Shown here: one piece after another, positions 1 to 9,188 of the stretch
Layout of the letters: each line of letters begins with the position of its first letter
Numbering within the stretch: the stretch's first letter is position 1
Virus record (IMG/VR): IMGVR_UViG_3300009085_001558
Coordinates: 1 to 45,122 of that record
Source: a virus
Reading direction: 5' to 3' (one strand)
DNA: 45,122 nt
Notes under the pieces: model-generated
Seen by the model: only the letters and a program-made list of their open reading frames with translations
What the model was told of the DNA's origin: nothing
Database searches by the model: none
Made by a program: the position numbers and the translations under genes

Positions 1-1224
1 CGTAAGGGTTGTGAGTTCGATATTCAGGCTCACATTGGAAAATGTGATAATCCACAGGACTTCAATCGTGGATGGAACAAGATTGTCGTATTACCAAATG
101 CCCGTGTGACATCTTACAGCGGAGAGAACTTCGGTGCGCTGTCGGAAGATGAAAAGAACGCCACTCGCGACACAGGGGATATGTCAGCCAAAGAAATGTA
201 CGAAATCGTTCGACTTACCTTCTCGGAAATCCTCGGGGCTTCGGCTGTCCGTGAAATCACGGCGGCTGTTGTCTGTGACAATGTTTCTTGCGGTGACTGC
301 GGCGAAGAGTCTGACGGATGCCAAAAAGTCTTCTTTGGTATGAAAGGCGCATCGGCAACTCCTGGTACTCCTCCGGCTGTCATCTACTCCAGTGATAAAG
401 GTGCTTCGGCGGGTACGTCTTCTGTGACGACCCTATTCTCGAACGAGTCTATCGAAGACCTTGCCTGTGTGGGTGGGTATCTGCTTCTGGCCTCGCAGTT
501 GGGTGGCGTTCACTATGCGGATATCTCCGATCTTCTGGCAGGTGTTGGCGTATGGACGGAAGTCTCTACAGGTATCGTAATCGGAAAACTCCCGAATGCG
601 ATTGCGACCGTGGATGTGTCCCATACCTGGCTTGCTGCGGAAGATGGGTACATTTACTTCTCGGATGATGTGATCTCAGGCTGGACCGTACAGGATGCCG
701 GTGTTGCTACCGTCCAAGACCTAAATGCAATCTCCGCGTTTGACTCTCAGAACGTCGTTGCAGTAGGTGAATCGAATGCCGTTGTCTACACGACCAATGG
801 CGGTTCTTCGTGGCAATCCGTAACCGGTCCCGATGTCGGTATCTCTCTGACTGCTGTGTACATGGCAACCAAGACCAAATGGCTCGTGGCAACGGCCACA
901 AAACTGTATCGGACGCAGAACTCAGGTGCAAGCTGGACTGTTGTTTCGCTTCCGGTTACTCCGACTGATATCAGTTCGATCAAGTTCTCCAATGATACGG
1001 TAGGGTTCATGGCTGTCACCGTTGCCGGTCCTGCGGGCAAGATTCTGCGGACCATCGACGGTGGACATTCGTGGTACGTGCTTCCGGAATCTGGTGCTGG
1101 TTCTATTCCGACCAACGAAGCGATCAACGTTGTGGCTCCGTGCAAGGAAAACGTCAACCTCGTGTTTGGCGGCGGACTTGAAGCCACTACAGTCGGTGTC
1201 ATCGTGAAGGCAGAGGGATCCTAA
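1..1224 (+). CDS. Major tail (tube) protein with fused BNR-type beta-propeller, 5' partial
   Basis: The frame is open from the first base, so the true start lies outside the window; at least 407 residues are present. The N-terminal part is followed by a Cys-rich patch and then an Asp-box/BNR-like propeller. Its repeats end in TTNGGSSW, TQNSGASW and TIDGGHSW, as in Ycf48 or sialidase-type propellers. The position directly before the tail assembly chaperone and tape measure is where siphophages encode the tail tube protein. The inference is a tube subunit whose propeller decorates the tail surface, possibly for weak glycan binding. The propeller is read with confidence; the tube assignment rests mainly on gene order. 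Confidence 0.7.
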   Translation, partial: RKGCEFDIQAHIGKCDNPQDFNRGWNKIVVLPNARVTSYSGENFGALSEDEKNATRDTGDMSAKEMYEIVRLTFSEILGASAVREITAAVVCDNVSCGDCGEESDGCQKVFFGMKGASATPGTPPAVIYSSDKGASAGTSSVTTLFSNESIEDLACVGGYLLLASQLGGVHYADISDLLAGVGVWTEVSTGIVIGKLPNAIATVDVSHTWLAAEDGYIYFSDDVISGWTVQDAGVATVQDLNAISAFDSQNVVAVGESNAVVYTTNGGSSWQSVTGPDVGISLTAVYMATKTKWLVATATKLYRTQNSGASWTVVSLPVTPTDISSIKFSNDTVGFMAVTVAGPAGKILRTIDGGHSWYVLPESGAGSIPTNEAINVVAPCKENVNLVFGGGLEATTVGVIVKAEGS

Positions 1225-1728
1225 ATGTCAAGACGCAAATCGGGAATCAAGCGTGAGATTCAGGGCGATAATCTAACTCTTTCGACCGGCGTTGTGCTAA
1301 AGGTGCAGACCGTTCCGGCTTGGAAATTCAGCGAGTTGTCAGACAAGCTGGAGCGGCCTGCAATCCCGGACATTGATGTAGACGGTCGGAAAGTTGCCAA
1401 CCCGGATGATCCTGATTATTTGAAGGCCGTAAAATCTTTTGAAGAAAAGATGGCCGAGCAATTCAATAATCTGACTATCGTGTTTGGGACGGAAATCGTA
1501 GCCATTCCTGACGGCTTTCCAAAACCTGATGATGAAAAGTGGAGAGAAAAGGTGGAGTGGAGCGGTACAGAAATCGGGACTGGTCCTGTCAATGCTTATC
1601 TGGCGTGGGTTAAGTACGTTGCGGCTCCGCGCATAGATGACATCAGGTCAATTCTCAGCGAGGTTGGGCGGAGGTCGAGCGTTCCCGAAGCGGACGTAAA
1701 GACTTCTGCCGATAACTTTCGGCGTTAG
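1225..1728 (+). CDS. Tail assembly chaperone, short (unshifted) form
   Basis: This 167-residue acidic protein begins directly after the stop of the tail tube gene. It lies between the tube and tape-measure genes, the invariant place of the gpG-type chaperone that coats the tape measure during tail assembly. It ends at TAG, but an overlapping frame with no usable ATG continues to the tape measure. A longer fusion made by frameshifting, as in lambda gpG/gpGT, is therefore expected. No sequence motif identifies the family by itself; the call rests on synteny plus the overlapping frame. Confidence 0.75.
   Translation: MSRRKSGIKREIQGDNLTLSTGVVLKVQTVPAWKFSELSDKLERPAIPDIDVDGRKVANPDDPDYLKAVKSFEEKMAEQFNNLTIVFGTEIVAIPDGFPKPDDEKWREKVEWSGTEIGTGPVNAYLAWVKYVAAPRIDDIRSILSEVGRRSSVPEADVKTSADNFRR
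1717..1728 (+). promoter_or_regulatory. Candidate +1 ribosomal frameshift site in the chaperone gene
   Basis: The zero frame reads AAC TTT CGG CGT TAG. The downstream frame, open only from 1700, must be entered before the TAG. A +1 slip on TTT to TTC restores perfect pairing for a GAA-anticodon tRNA-Phe, with the CGG codon or the nearby stop as possible pause. A -2 slip would reach the same frame. The site is an inference from frame geometry; no slippage has been measured. Confidence 0.5.
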
Positions 1729-1999
1729 AGTAGACGGAAGACCGATTGCTGAGTATCGACCATCGACAGGCGTATCTACGGGGATCACGTATACCGTTCA
1801 TTTTCCTGGTAGCGTTCCGCTTTACGAGGAACACGATGCCAGAATACAGGCGGGCTACACGATCCCCGAATGGTATGACTTGAATCCACAAGCAAGGGCT
1901 TTAGAAGTGGCGCATTATCGGCTTCGTCATGCCGTGGAATTGGCAGGCAATGACGCGGTAGAGATACACGCCAAACGGAAGCAAAAACGTGGCCTATGA
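1721..1999 (+). CDS. Frameshift-encoded C-terminal extension of the tail assembly chaperone
   Basis: This is a +1-frame continuation of about 92 codons with normal coding character (it includes PGSVPLYEEHDARIQAGYTI). It ends at TGA inside the start of the tape-measure gene. The open frame has no ATG; upstream it is closed by TAA at 1697. Independent initiation is therefore unlikely, and a fused product of about 257 residues is expected. In known gpGT proteins the extension binds the tail tube subunit while the N-terminal part coats the tape measure. Without recoding, this 0.28 kb would be an unexplained gap in a tightly packed operon. Confidence 0.7.
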   Translation, partial: GVRVDGRPIAEYRPSTGVSTGITYTVHFPGSVPLYEEHDARIQAGYTIPEWYDLNPQARALEVAHYRLRHAVELAGNDAVEIHAKRKQKRGL

Positions 2000-3956
2000 A
2001 ACCCTAGGAATTCAGCTTGAAGTTAAAGGTCTGTCCCAATTCAAAACTGAAATGGGGCAGGTCAAAACGTCTATAAATGGGACAACTACCGAAACAAAGA
2101 AGGCTGCTCCAAGTTTTCTTGAAATGGCCGGCGCTGTTACGGCCGGAATTCTTGCGTCAGAAGCATTTATAAAAATAGCTGAAAAATTAGTCGGTGTTTT
2201 ACAGGATTCCGTCGCTGCGGCTTCTAAAAACGAAACATCCATGATGCACTTGACAGCGACCTTACGATCTACTGGTCGCGAAAGCGAAATAACGGCAACG
2301 CAGATAGCAAAATTTGCAGAATCCATGATGCTTGCAACGTCATTCGACGATGAAGCCATCATTGATGCCTATAACGCAATGGCTAAGTTTGAAAATATTA
2401 ATACTGGGGATTTGGAAAAAGTACTCCGGGTTGCAATGGATATGACCGCCGCTCTTGGTGGAGATTTAGCGACTAACGCAGAAGGGATTGCCCGTGTTCT
2501 GGAAACAGGTCTCATCCCTCGGTCTTGGGGATTTACGGCGGCTCTGAAGGAACAGGTTCGTGAACTGGTAAATGCCGGTAAATCGAGCGAAGCATTAACG
2601 TTGATTCTCGACCAATTGAATAAACGCTATGGCGGACAAGCGCAAGCCGAGATGGATACTTATGCCGGAAAAGTTAAACATTTAGAGGTTTCGTTTGGAG
2701 AACTAAAAGAAAAAATTGGCAAAGAATTGCTTCCAACGCTGACAAAAGTTGTCACAGAGTTGGATAAACTCTTGTTTGGCGTTCAGGATCAGACAACGGC
2801 AGAAGGCATCTTGACTGACAAAATAAAAGAAACCACAAAAAGCTATCGAGAATATGTCGAAGCATCCATACGAGCGAAGTTGGCAAGCCGGGGATTCACA
2901 GACACAGAAATAGAGAAGTTTGTTGAATTAGACATGAGGAGTAAGACTCTCATTGCTACTGCTAAATTATATGATCTCCTTACTGAATCAGAATATAACC
3001 TTAGCGAAGTGAAGATAGATAGTTCTGATCTTGCGCTAATGTTTGACGTGGTAGAAAACGGAACACCTTCTGTAAAAGAGTTAGGAAAAGCTATTGAAAC
3101 TACTAAAACAAACTGGAAAGATATGCTGAATGCTGGAATGTCTGCGGCTATGGAATATAGGCAATATGCAAAGAGCATGTCGGATGCCAACGAGAAACTT
3201 GCTGAGGACATGAAAAAGTTATCCCAATTAGACCCTTTGGATACGCAAGGAATCAAGGATACCACTGCGGCAATTGAGGAAGATAGAGTGGCTATTGCAC
3301 GTCTCAAAGAAGAACATCGAATAGCCATGTTAGAAATGATTGCAGGCTGGTATGAAACAAGCCTTGCTGCGGATGGGGTATTTGATGAAAACGATATGGC
3401 TAGAATATTAAATTATCGTTTGCAAATGGGTTTGCTCTCAAAAGACGAATATAACGCTGGTCTTGAAGCGATCAACCTGGCAAGGGCTATAAATGGACTG
3501 CCTCCTCTCACTTCGTTAGCGGTTGTCACATATTATTCCGATGTATACACAGGTGGAGCAGCTACTTCGGCTGCAACTTTATATGCTGCAATAAAAGAGG
3601 GAGGTGCTGCGGCAGTCAATAAAGCTAAGGAGGCAGAAGCAAAAGCTGTTGCTGCAAAGGCAGCGACAGCACTTAAAGCAAGCAGTCAATATAGAACTAA
3701 CGGATATGCTACGGGAGGTGCGTTTACTGTTCCTCCAGGATTTAATAACGATGACTATATGGCTAGATTTACGTCTGGAGAACTGGTTATGGCATTCACG
3801 AAAGCGCAACAGAGGGCAATGGCCGCTCCTCTGCGGGCTATGAACCAGAGTAACTATACCCGTAACGTAAATTATAATTACAATCCGTCGTATGGATCGG
3901 CTCCAAACAATCCATCATTCGACTTTGCGATTATGCAAGCGCGGGGTGAAGCATGA
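1989..3956 (+). CDS. Tail tape measure protein
   Basis: This 655-residue helical protein begins at GTG, overlapping the end of the frameshifted chaperone by 11 bases, which suggests translational coupling. An early hydrophobic, Ala-rich segment (about residues 45-85) is followed by long amphipathic helices and an Ala/Lys-rich coiled coil. The tail is Tyr/Asn-rich and contains YATGGAFTVPPGFNNDDY, a Gly-rich region typical of tape measures. By the usual rule of about 0.15 nm per residue the tail would be near 100 nm (inference). The role is to set tail length, fill the tube and be ejected at infection. Order and composition support the call. Confidence 0.85.
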   Translation: MAYETLGIQLEVKGLSQFKTEMGQVKTSINGTTTETKKAAPSFLEMAGAVTAGILASEAFIKIAEKLVGVLQDSVAAASKNETSMMHLTATLRSTGRESEITATQIAKFAESMMLATSFDDEAIIDAYNAMAKFENINTGDLEKVLRVAMDMTAALGGDLATNAEGIARVLETGLIPRSWGFTAALKEQVRELVNAGKSSEALTLILDQLNKRYGGQAQAEMDTYAGKVKHLEVSFGELKEKIGKELLPTLTKVVTELDKLLFGVQDQTTAEGILTDKIKETTKSYREYVEASIRAKLASRGFTDTEIEKFVELDMRSKTLIATAKLYDLLTESEYNLSEVKIDSSDLALMFDVVENGTPSVKELGKAIETTKTNWKDMLNAGMSAAMEYRQYAKSMSDANEKLAEDMKKLSQLDPLDTQGIKDTTAAIEEDRVAIARLKEEHRIAMLEMIAGWYETSLAADGVFDENDMARILNYRLQMGLLSKDEYNAGLEAINLARAINGLPPLTSLAVVTYYSDVYTGGAATSAATLYAAIKEGGAAAVNKAKEAEAKAVAAKAATALKASSQYRTNGYATGGAFTVPPGFNNDDYMARFTSGELVMAFTKAQQRAMAAPLRAMNQSNYTRNVNYNYNPSYGSAPNNPSFDFAIMQARGEA

Positions 3957-6433
3957 GAGAATTTCCGGAAGTTGTAAACGGGTACGAACTGACCGAAGCC
4001 GAGTTTGGGATCATCGTGCCTACCCGCGAGGATACGACGAACCTTGTCGAGAACCCGTCTCTGGAAACGAATGTCGATGGGTACAACGCTATGGCAGGAG
4101 CCGTGGCGCGGGTCGCGGAACATTCGGCATTCGGGACTTACGCGCTGAAGTGTACTCCCGGTGCTGGCCTGAATGACGGTTGCTATTACGAATACGTCTC
4201 TCTGGAAAACGAGAAGCAGTATTTCTTTTCCGTCTATTTCTACGGTGGAGACATCGGGCAGAAATATCGGATTTACTTTGCTGATAATATAGGGGGACGC
4301 AAGGGTGCGTACAAGGAATTCAAAGCCACGGGTCAGATGCAACGGATATTCGTGTCTTGGGCGTGCGAATATACCAGCGATTTGTTCCGGGTCTACGTCG
4401 TAAAGTCCAATCATGCGGGAATCTTGCCGTTTTATTGCGACGGCTTTCAGGTCGAGAAGGCGTTCTATACTACGTATATAGATGGGGACCGACACGGGTT
4501 CCTGGCGGATCGGGCGGATTACTACTGGAACGGGATTGCGCACGAGTCAACTTCCGTCCGGATCGCACAATCTCGACATGGAGGCAGGGAAATGAAACTG
4601 CGCGATTTGGGCTTTTCACTTCTGGCAATGGTTGGACTTGGCTTGGGCGGGTTCCAGAGCCGGTATCCTACGCTGGCAACCGGAGGAGAATTCTACGACG
4701 GGACGTATAAGGTCGGACGGAACTTCGCGCTCGTGGGTGCTGTAACGGGCTCTGGATACAACGTCCTGCGCGGCCGGTTGGGAGAGTTGTACGAATTGTT
4801 CTCCCCGGATTATGTCTCTCCTACTCAGCCAGTCAATCTAACTTTCCGGGATAAACGGTGTGGGGAAAATAGTCTGTTCTTTACCATCCCCTGTGTGTTC
4901 GAGGGTGGCTTGGACGACGAACTGAATAACTACCATCAGCAGAGAATATCTCTAAACTTCCATGCGTATCTTCCGCATCTGACAGAGGGAGAGACAGAGG
5001 TTGGGTATCAACTTGCGTTTACAAAATATCATCCCAATGCAGATCCGGCAGCTCTTGTTGATACGATTGTTTTTAGACAATCAGACGGAAGATTTACAAC
5101 CGTCGCGTCTGTAGTATCATCCGCTAGTATCGCGTATTACCGTGGAGAATTCTATTACTGCGATAACTTAAACTTAGAAATAAAAAAAATCAATCCAATC
5201 ACAGGAATTGTCACTACTGTAGCCACATTTGATTCTCAGGTAAATATTCTAATTGCTAGAGGAGAATATTTATATATTGGAGGAACATTTAGTACCATAG
5301 ATGGAAATCCGTTTGAGCTTGTTGCGAGATACGACGGATCAACATGGACGCCATTAGGTACTGGAATTACTTATGCTGGTGCTGTTATCGACATGAAATT
5401 TTCTAATGATGGAACGTTATATATTGCTGGATTGTTTACTTTTCCAGTAGGTAATAAAGGCGTTTGCTATTACCGAGACGGAACTTATTATCCCATGAAT
5501 GGAGGCGTGGAGTTTACTCCTCCGGCATCGCTTGGCCCAGTGGCTATTGCTATCGGTAATGATGGAAAAATATGGGTTGGGGGTGACTTTGAGGCACTTA
5601 ATGATGGATCATCCACTCCGGTTGGACACATTACATATTGGGAAGATGGATCATTACACGATATAACTGGAGTTAATGATACTGTTTATGGCATATTAGT
5701 TGATGACGAAGGAACAGTATACGCTGGAGGTGAATTTACATCTACTGAAGGTGGACCTGCTAATGCGGTAGAACATATTGCGTCTTGGGATGGAAATACT
5801 TGGCACGAACTAGATTCTGGAATACCAGAGACTGATGTCGTATTTTCTATGAAGGAAATTCCAGAAGGGATAGCCATTAGTTTTCAGTATGATCCATTAG
5901 TCGTTGGGGATGATTACCAATTCCCCTCGGGATCGGCAATTTGGAATGGATCGGCACTCGTTCCGTATGATATTTCTACCGATAGCGATGAAGACGTATA
6001 CAGAAATCAAGTATCCTTTCCATATAACTATATGTTGGCTGGATTATGTAGTACATCCAATCAACATAACATCTCCACAGCCGAGGTCACAGAGATAACG
6101 AATCCGGGGAACGTAAATTCCTATCCCGTAATTACTTTCAAGGGTCCGGGCGTCCTGCGGTCCATAAAGAATCTTTCGACGGGTAAATTTATCTGGTTCT
6201 ATCTTGTACTTCAGGACGGCGAGATTGTCGAACTATCAACCGACCCAAGCAATATCTACATGGATTCAAACCTGCGGGGGAATGTTTTGGAGACGGTCCT
6301 TGCAGGGTCCAACCTTACGGAATTCTATTTGAAGCCGGGGAAGAATAATATCTCTCTATTCATCAGCAAATACACAGGCGCGAATACTGGCGCATCCCTG
6401 CGGTTCACGCTTAAGAACGGGTCTCTCCCATGA
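3953..6433 (+). CDS. Distal tail (Dit-like) protein with N-terminal CBM-like domain and inserted propeller
   Basis: This 826-residue protein overlaps the tape measure gene by ATGA. Residues ~20-190 resemble a carbohydrate-binding jelly roll (opening NLVENPSLETN). Residues ~205-340 and ~700-826 look like the two halves of a siphovirus distal tail protein. Between them lie propeller repeats such as LYIGGTFSTIDGNPF and RYDGSTWTPLG, in the style of Kelch/delta-60 repeats. The insert is visibly richer in A/T than its flanks, suggesting it came in as a separate module. The likely role is joining the tube to the baseplate while displaying two glycan-binding domains. The Dit assignment is inferred from position and end domains. 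Confidence 0.7.
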   Translation: MREFPEVVNGYELTEAEFGIIVPTREDTTNLVENPSLETNVDGYNAMAGAVARVAEHSAFGTYALKCTPGAGLNDGCYYEYVSLENEKQYFFSVYFYGGDIGQKYRIYFADNIGGRKGAYKEFKATGQMQRIFVSWACEYTSDLFRVYVVKSNHAGILPFYCDGFQVEKAFYTTYIDGDRHGFLADRADYYWNGIAHESTSVRIAQSRHGGREMKLRDLGFSLLAMVGLGLGGFQSRYPTLATGGEFYDGTYKVGRNFALVGAVTGSGYNVLRGRLGELYELFSPDYVSPTQPVNLTFRDKRCGENSLFFTIPCVFEGGLDDELNNYHQQRISLNFHAYLPHLTEGETEVGYQLAFTKYHPNADPAALVDTIVFRQSDGRFTTVASVVSSASIAYYRGEFYYCDNLNLEIKKINPITGIVTTVATFDSQVNILIARGEYLYIGGTFSTIDGNPFELVARYDGSTWTPLGTGITYAGAVIDMKFSNDGTLYIAGLFTFPVGNKGVCYYRDGTYYPMNGGVEFTPPASLGPVAIAIGNDGKIWVGGDFEALNDGSSTPVGHITYWEDGSLHDITGVNDTVYGILVDDEGTVYAGGEFTSTEGGPANAVEHIASWDGNTWHELDSGIPETDVVFSMKEIPEGIAISFQYDPLVVGDDYQFPSGSAIWNGSALVPYDISTDSDEDVYRNQVSFPYNYMLAGLCSTSNQHNISTAEVTEITNPGNVNSYPVITFKGPGVLRSIKNLSTGKFIWFYLVLQDGEIVELSTDPSNIYMDSNLRGNVLETVLAGSNLTEFYLKPGKNNISLFISKYTGANTGASLRFTLKNGSLP

Positions 6434-7620
6434 CGGATGTTTACGCGGTTCATATCCATGATGACGTAGGGAACAGGCTTGCCATTCCGAAGATAGAAAA
6501 TCTCCGTTATTACCGGACGGTCAATGGTCTTGGATCATGTACGATAAACATGCCAGCGGACGCGGTTCCGGATTATTGCCTTAGAAGAAATAACATCATT
6601 GCAATCTGGAGACTGCCGGAAGTAGGTTCCCCGCAACTTGCCACGCAGACGCTATGGTTCCTCCGCAAGACAACCGAAAAAGACTCCGGCGAGAAACGAT
6701 CCCTGTCCATCACGGCATACGACCTGAATTATCTTCTTGCGTCTCCGATGGGGAACGTCGGACGTATTACGGCTTACTACGCCGGTTCCGCACAGGCCGC
6801 CAAGACGGATAATGCGGACGACATGATAAAAGCAATCGCCCGTCAGAATTTCGGACAGGCTGCGGTTGATTACAACGCCAACACGCGCAAGACGCCGTTC
6901 CTGGATATCGATGCAGATTATGCCCTTGCTCCTTCGATTAAAAAGTCCTTCGCTTGGAGAAATATTGCTCAAACGTTTTCGGAAATATGCAAAACGTCGT
7001 ATGAGAACGGAACGTTCCTCGCGTATGATTTCGTCGTGGCTATTCCTCCAACGGGTGTCATTCCAGAACCTACTTCTGCGGACTGGTGGCCTGCGTCTAC
7101 ATCTCAATTCAGGATTGTATTCAAGACGTTTACAGGACAACGGGGAAACGACCACACGAGGGACGGCGGAGATCCCGTCCTATTCGGTATCAAATACGGA
7201 AACTTGGATAACGTTGTTCTGACCAAGGATTACTCCGAGGAAGTCAACGATGTGTACGTTGGCGGAAACGATGTATGCGCGGCGCGAGAGATTGTCAGGG
7301 TTTCGCAATCCGGGACAATTGTTGACGGATGGATTTGGAACAAGCGCGAGAAATTCGTCAACGCGGTAGGGATTGATACGGTTCCGTCCCTTACCAACGA
7401 AGGCGAATCGGCAATCAAAAAACCTTTCATCTCATTTGAAGGTGATATAAAATCCACTCCCAATTGTCAGTATGGAAGACATTGGGGATGGGGCGATAAA
7501 GTATCTGTTGAATTCCGGGATTATTCCTTCGATGCCTGGATTAATAAACTTACCGTCTACTGGTCCTTGGAAGAAGGCGAAACGATTTCTTCTTCTATCG
7601 CTGCGGAAGGTGAATTATGA
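6430..7620 (+). CDS. Siphovirus Gp37-like tail-associated (baseplate hub) protein
   Basis: This 396-residue protein is coupled by ATGA to the distal tail gene. The start (TDVYAVHIHDDVGNRLAIP), the central ITAYDLNYLLA segment and the late VYVGG and VSVEFRDYSFDAWI segments fit the ReqiPepy6 Gp37-like family. That family replaces the gp27/Tal hub in many actinobacterial and Chloroflexota phages. It would form the ring at the tail tip through which the tape measure and DNA leave. No lytic domain is visible, so peptidoglycan entry activity must lie elsewhere. Confidence 0.75.
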   Translation: MTDVYAVHIHDDVGNRLAIPKIENLRYYRTVNGLGSCTINMPADAVPDYCLRRNNIIAIWRLPEVGSPQLATQTLWFLRKTTEKDSGEKRSLSITAYDLNYLLASPMGNVGRITAYYAGSAQAAKTDNADDMIKAIARQNFGQAAVDYNANTRKTPFLDIDADYALAPSIKKSFAWRNIAQTFSEICKTSYENGTFLAYDFVVAIPPTGVIPEPTSADWWPASTSQFRIVFKTFTGQRGNDHTRDGGDPVLFGIKYGNLDNVVLTKDYSEEVNDVYVGGNDVCAAREIVRVSQSGTIVDGWIWNKREKFVNAVGIDTVPSLTNEGESAIKKPFISFEGDIKSTPNCQYGRHWGWGDKVSVEFRDYSFDAWINKLTVYWSLEEGETISSSIAAEGEL

Positions 7621-8879
7621 GCGATGTATTGGATGCCATAAAAGACCTTGCCAAATCGGACGGTGATATTTGCAGACGCTTGGATCGATTGGAGACCCGC
7701 GAGACAGGTTGTAACTATGCGCCTAGTGACGCGACGTACGTCACCATCGATGACGAAAGCGCGGACCTGGCGAATTCGAGACAATTAACGGCCGGTGCTG
7801 GAATATCATTAACTGATGGCGGAGCCGGAAATCCAATAACCATAGCGGCGACGGGCGCAGGTGGAGGCGACAAGTATCCATGCGAAGCCAGACTGACTCT
7901 AGAGACTGGCGTACCTGTCAGCACCACGGATCAGACGGCGAAAACAACTATTGAATTATGTGCTTTTAATGGAGACCAGATTGCTCTATACGATGGTGTA
8001 AGTGCATGGACTACGGTGACTATTCCAAGTCCAGGTCCACATGTAGATATCACGGAAGCGCAGACTGGTACGACAACCAACGGCAACAAGATCATCAGCG
8101 GACTTACGGATACCTCTCAACTTGTTGTTGGCATGCTCATTACGGGAACCAACGTCGGGGCGGCATCAGTCATTGCCACTATTGACTCTGCCACGCAAGT
8201 TACAGGGACAGTAAATAGCACCGGAAGCGCAACGAATACTATTACGTTCAAGTGTCCTGCGTCTACCGTCTATGATATTTTTGCGTATAATGATTCGGGT
8301 GCGGCAAAACTAGAGTTGTGCGCGTGGACTAATGACACCACCAGAGCAACGGCACTGGCTTGGCAAAATGGTGTATATGTAAAAACCGGAGCCACTACAA
8401 GACGTTATATAGGTTCTGTACGAACAACTACAACGGCAGGACAGACGGCGGATGCTGTATTAACTCGTCTTGTTTACAGTTACTACAATCAAGTAAAAAA
8501 GAATTTCCATGTAGAACAAAACTCCTCCCATACCGCCAATACGTCTGGAGTATATAGATATTGGAATAATAATAGTGCTAACCAGTGTGAAATACTATTA
8601 GGCGTGGCAGGAGTTGTGGACGGTGCTATCTGGGGAGACGTAAAAGCCAACGTGAATTGTATATATGCTTTATTTACATTCAACGTAGACGTTACAAATG
8701 CCTTTAGCGCATATTTTGGGTTAGCCGGGGTTACTGTTGCGGGGATGGGGACATATTCCGGTTGCGCAGGACAAAAACTTTTAGCGCCCGGTTATCATTA
8801 TGTTGCCATGCTGGAAATGTCTTACAATGGTACGGCTACTTGGCTGGAGGCATATCTAAACGGTTCTATACAAGCATAG
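7617..8879 (+). CDS. Tail fibre / receptor-binding protein candidate
   Basis: This 420-residue protein is the last in the ATGA-coupled tail set. The N-terminus (~1-30) is a short helix suited to attachment or trimerisation. Next comes the fibre-type stretch LTAGAGISLTDGGAGNPITI, then a small beta domain with GMLITGTNVGAASVIATIDS, a module seen in many phage tail proteins. The C-terminal half is Thr/Asn/Tyr-rich beta sequence. By position (after the hub and before the lysis-type genes) it is the best candidate for host recognition. No enzyme motif was seen. Confidence 0.7.
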   Translation: MSDVLDAIKDLAKSDGDICRRLDRLETRETGCNYAPSDATYVTIDDESADLANSRQLTAGAGISLTDGGAGNPITIAATGAGGGDKYPCEARLTLETGVPVSTTDQTAKTTIELCAFNGDQIALYDGVSAWTTVTIPSPGPHVDITEAQTGTTTNGNKIISGLTDTSQLVVGMLITGTNVGAASVIATIDSATQVTGTVNSTGSATNTITFKCPASTVYDIFAYNDSGAAKLELCAWTNDTTRATALAWQNGVYVKTGATTRRYIGSVRTTTTAGQTADAVLTRLVYSYYNQVKKNFHVEQNSSHTANTSGVYRYWNNNSANQCEILLGVAGVVDGAIWGDVKANVNCIYALFTFNVDVTNAFSAYFGLAGVTVAGMGTYSGCAGQKLLAPGYHYVAMLEMSYNGTATWLEAYLNGSIQA

Positions 8880-8891
8880 GGAGGATATAGA

Positions 8892-8930
8892 ATGGCAATA
8901 TTGTATAATAAAAGAAAGCATGGAGGATGA
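8892..8930 (+). CDS. 12-residue leader peptide candidate before the membrane protein
   Basis: A strong GGGAGG lies 7 bases before an ATG that encodes MAILYNKRKHGG and stops at TGA. The stop overlaps the ribosome-binding site and the first possible ATG of the next gene. It may be a coupling leader or simply a chance reading frame; the good Shine-Dalgarno site is the only support. Confidence 0.3.
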   Translation: MAILYNKRKHGG

Positions 8931-8932
8931 CT

Positions 8933-9175
8933 ATGGCATCAGTTGCAATGACCAACGAACCGATAATCAGTAGCGACGAATGTATCCGGCATATGTATAA
9001 AGTGCTTGTGCTAGGAAATGGGACACCCTCCATGATGATTCGTATGGATCGTGTGGAAAGGATATTGACTATCATCGCCGCCATTGTCGTGCCCGTGATG
9101 ATAGCTTTGATATTGGCACTCCTTGGCTTCTTTTGGGGAGTGGCTTCGGGATCGATCACGATCACAACTGTCTAA
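8933..9175 (+). CDS. Small single-span membrane protein, holin-like
   Basis: An 80-residue protein with a polar N-terminal half and one strong transmembrane segment near the C-terminus (residues ~38-65, starting RILTIIAAIVVPVMIALILA). GGAGG ends 6 bases before this ATG, whereas the ATG two codons upstream directly abuts it, so the second ATG is chosen. The topology resembles XhlA-type lysis proteins, and a second holin-like gene follows. The function is inferred from topology and its place at the end of the tail operon. Confidence 0.55.
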   Translation: MASVAMTNEPIISSDECIRHMYKVLVLGNGTPSMMIRMDRVERILTIIAAIVVPVMIALILALLGFFWGVASGSITITTV

Positions 9176-9188
9176 AAAGGAGAACACA

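Noticed and set aside
3878-4543. 221-codon minus-strand frame in the tail region
   Set aside because: Antisense shadow of the tape-measure and distal-tail genes with no promoter, ribosome-binding site or domain.
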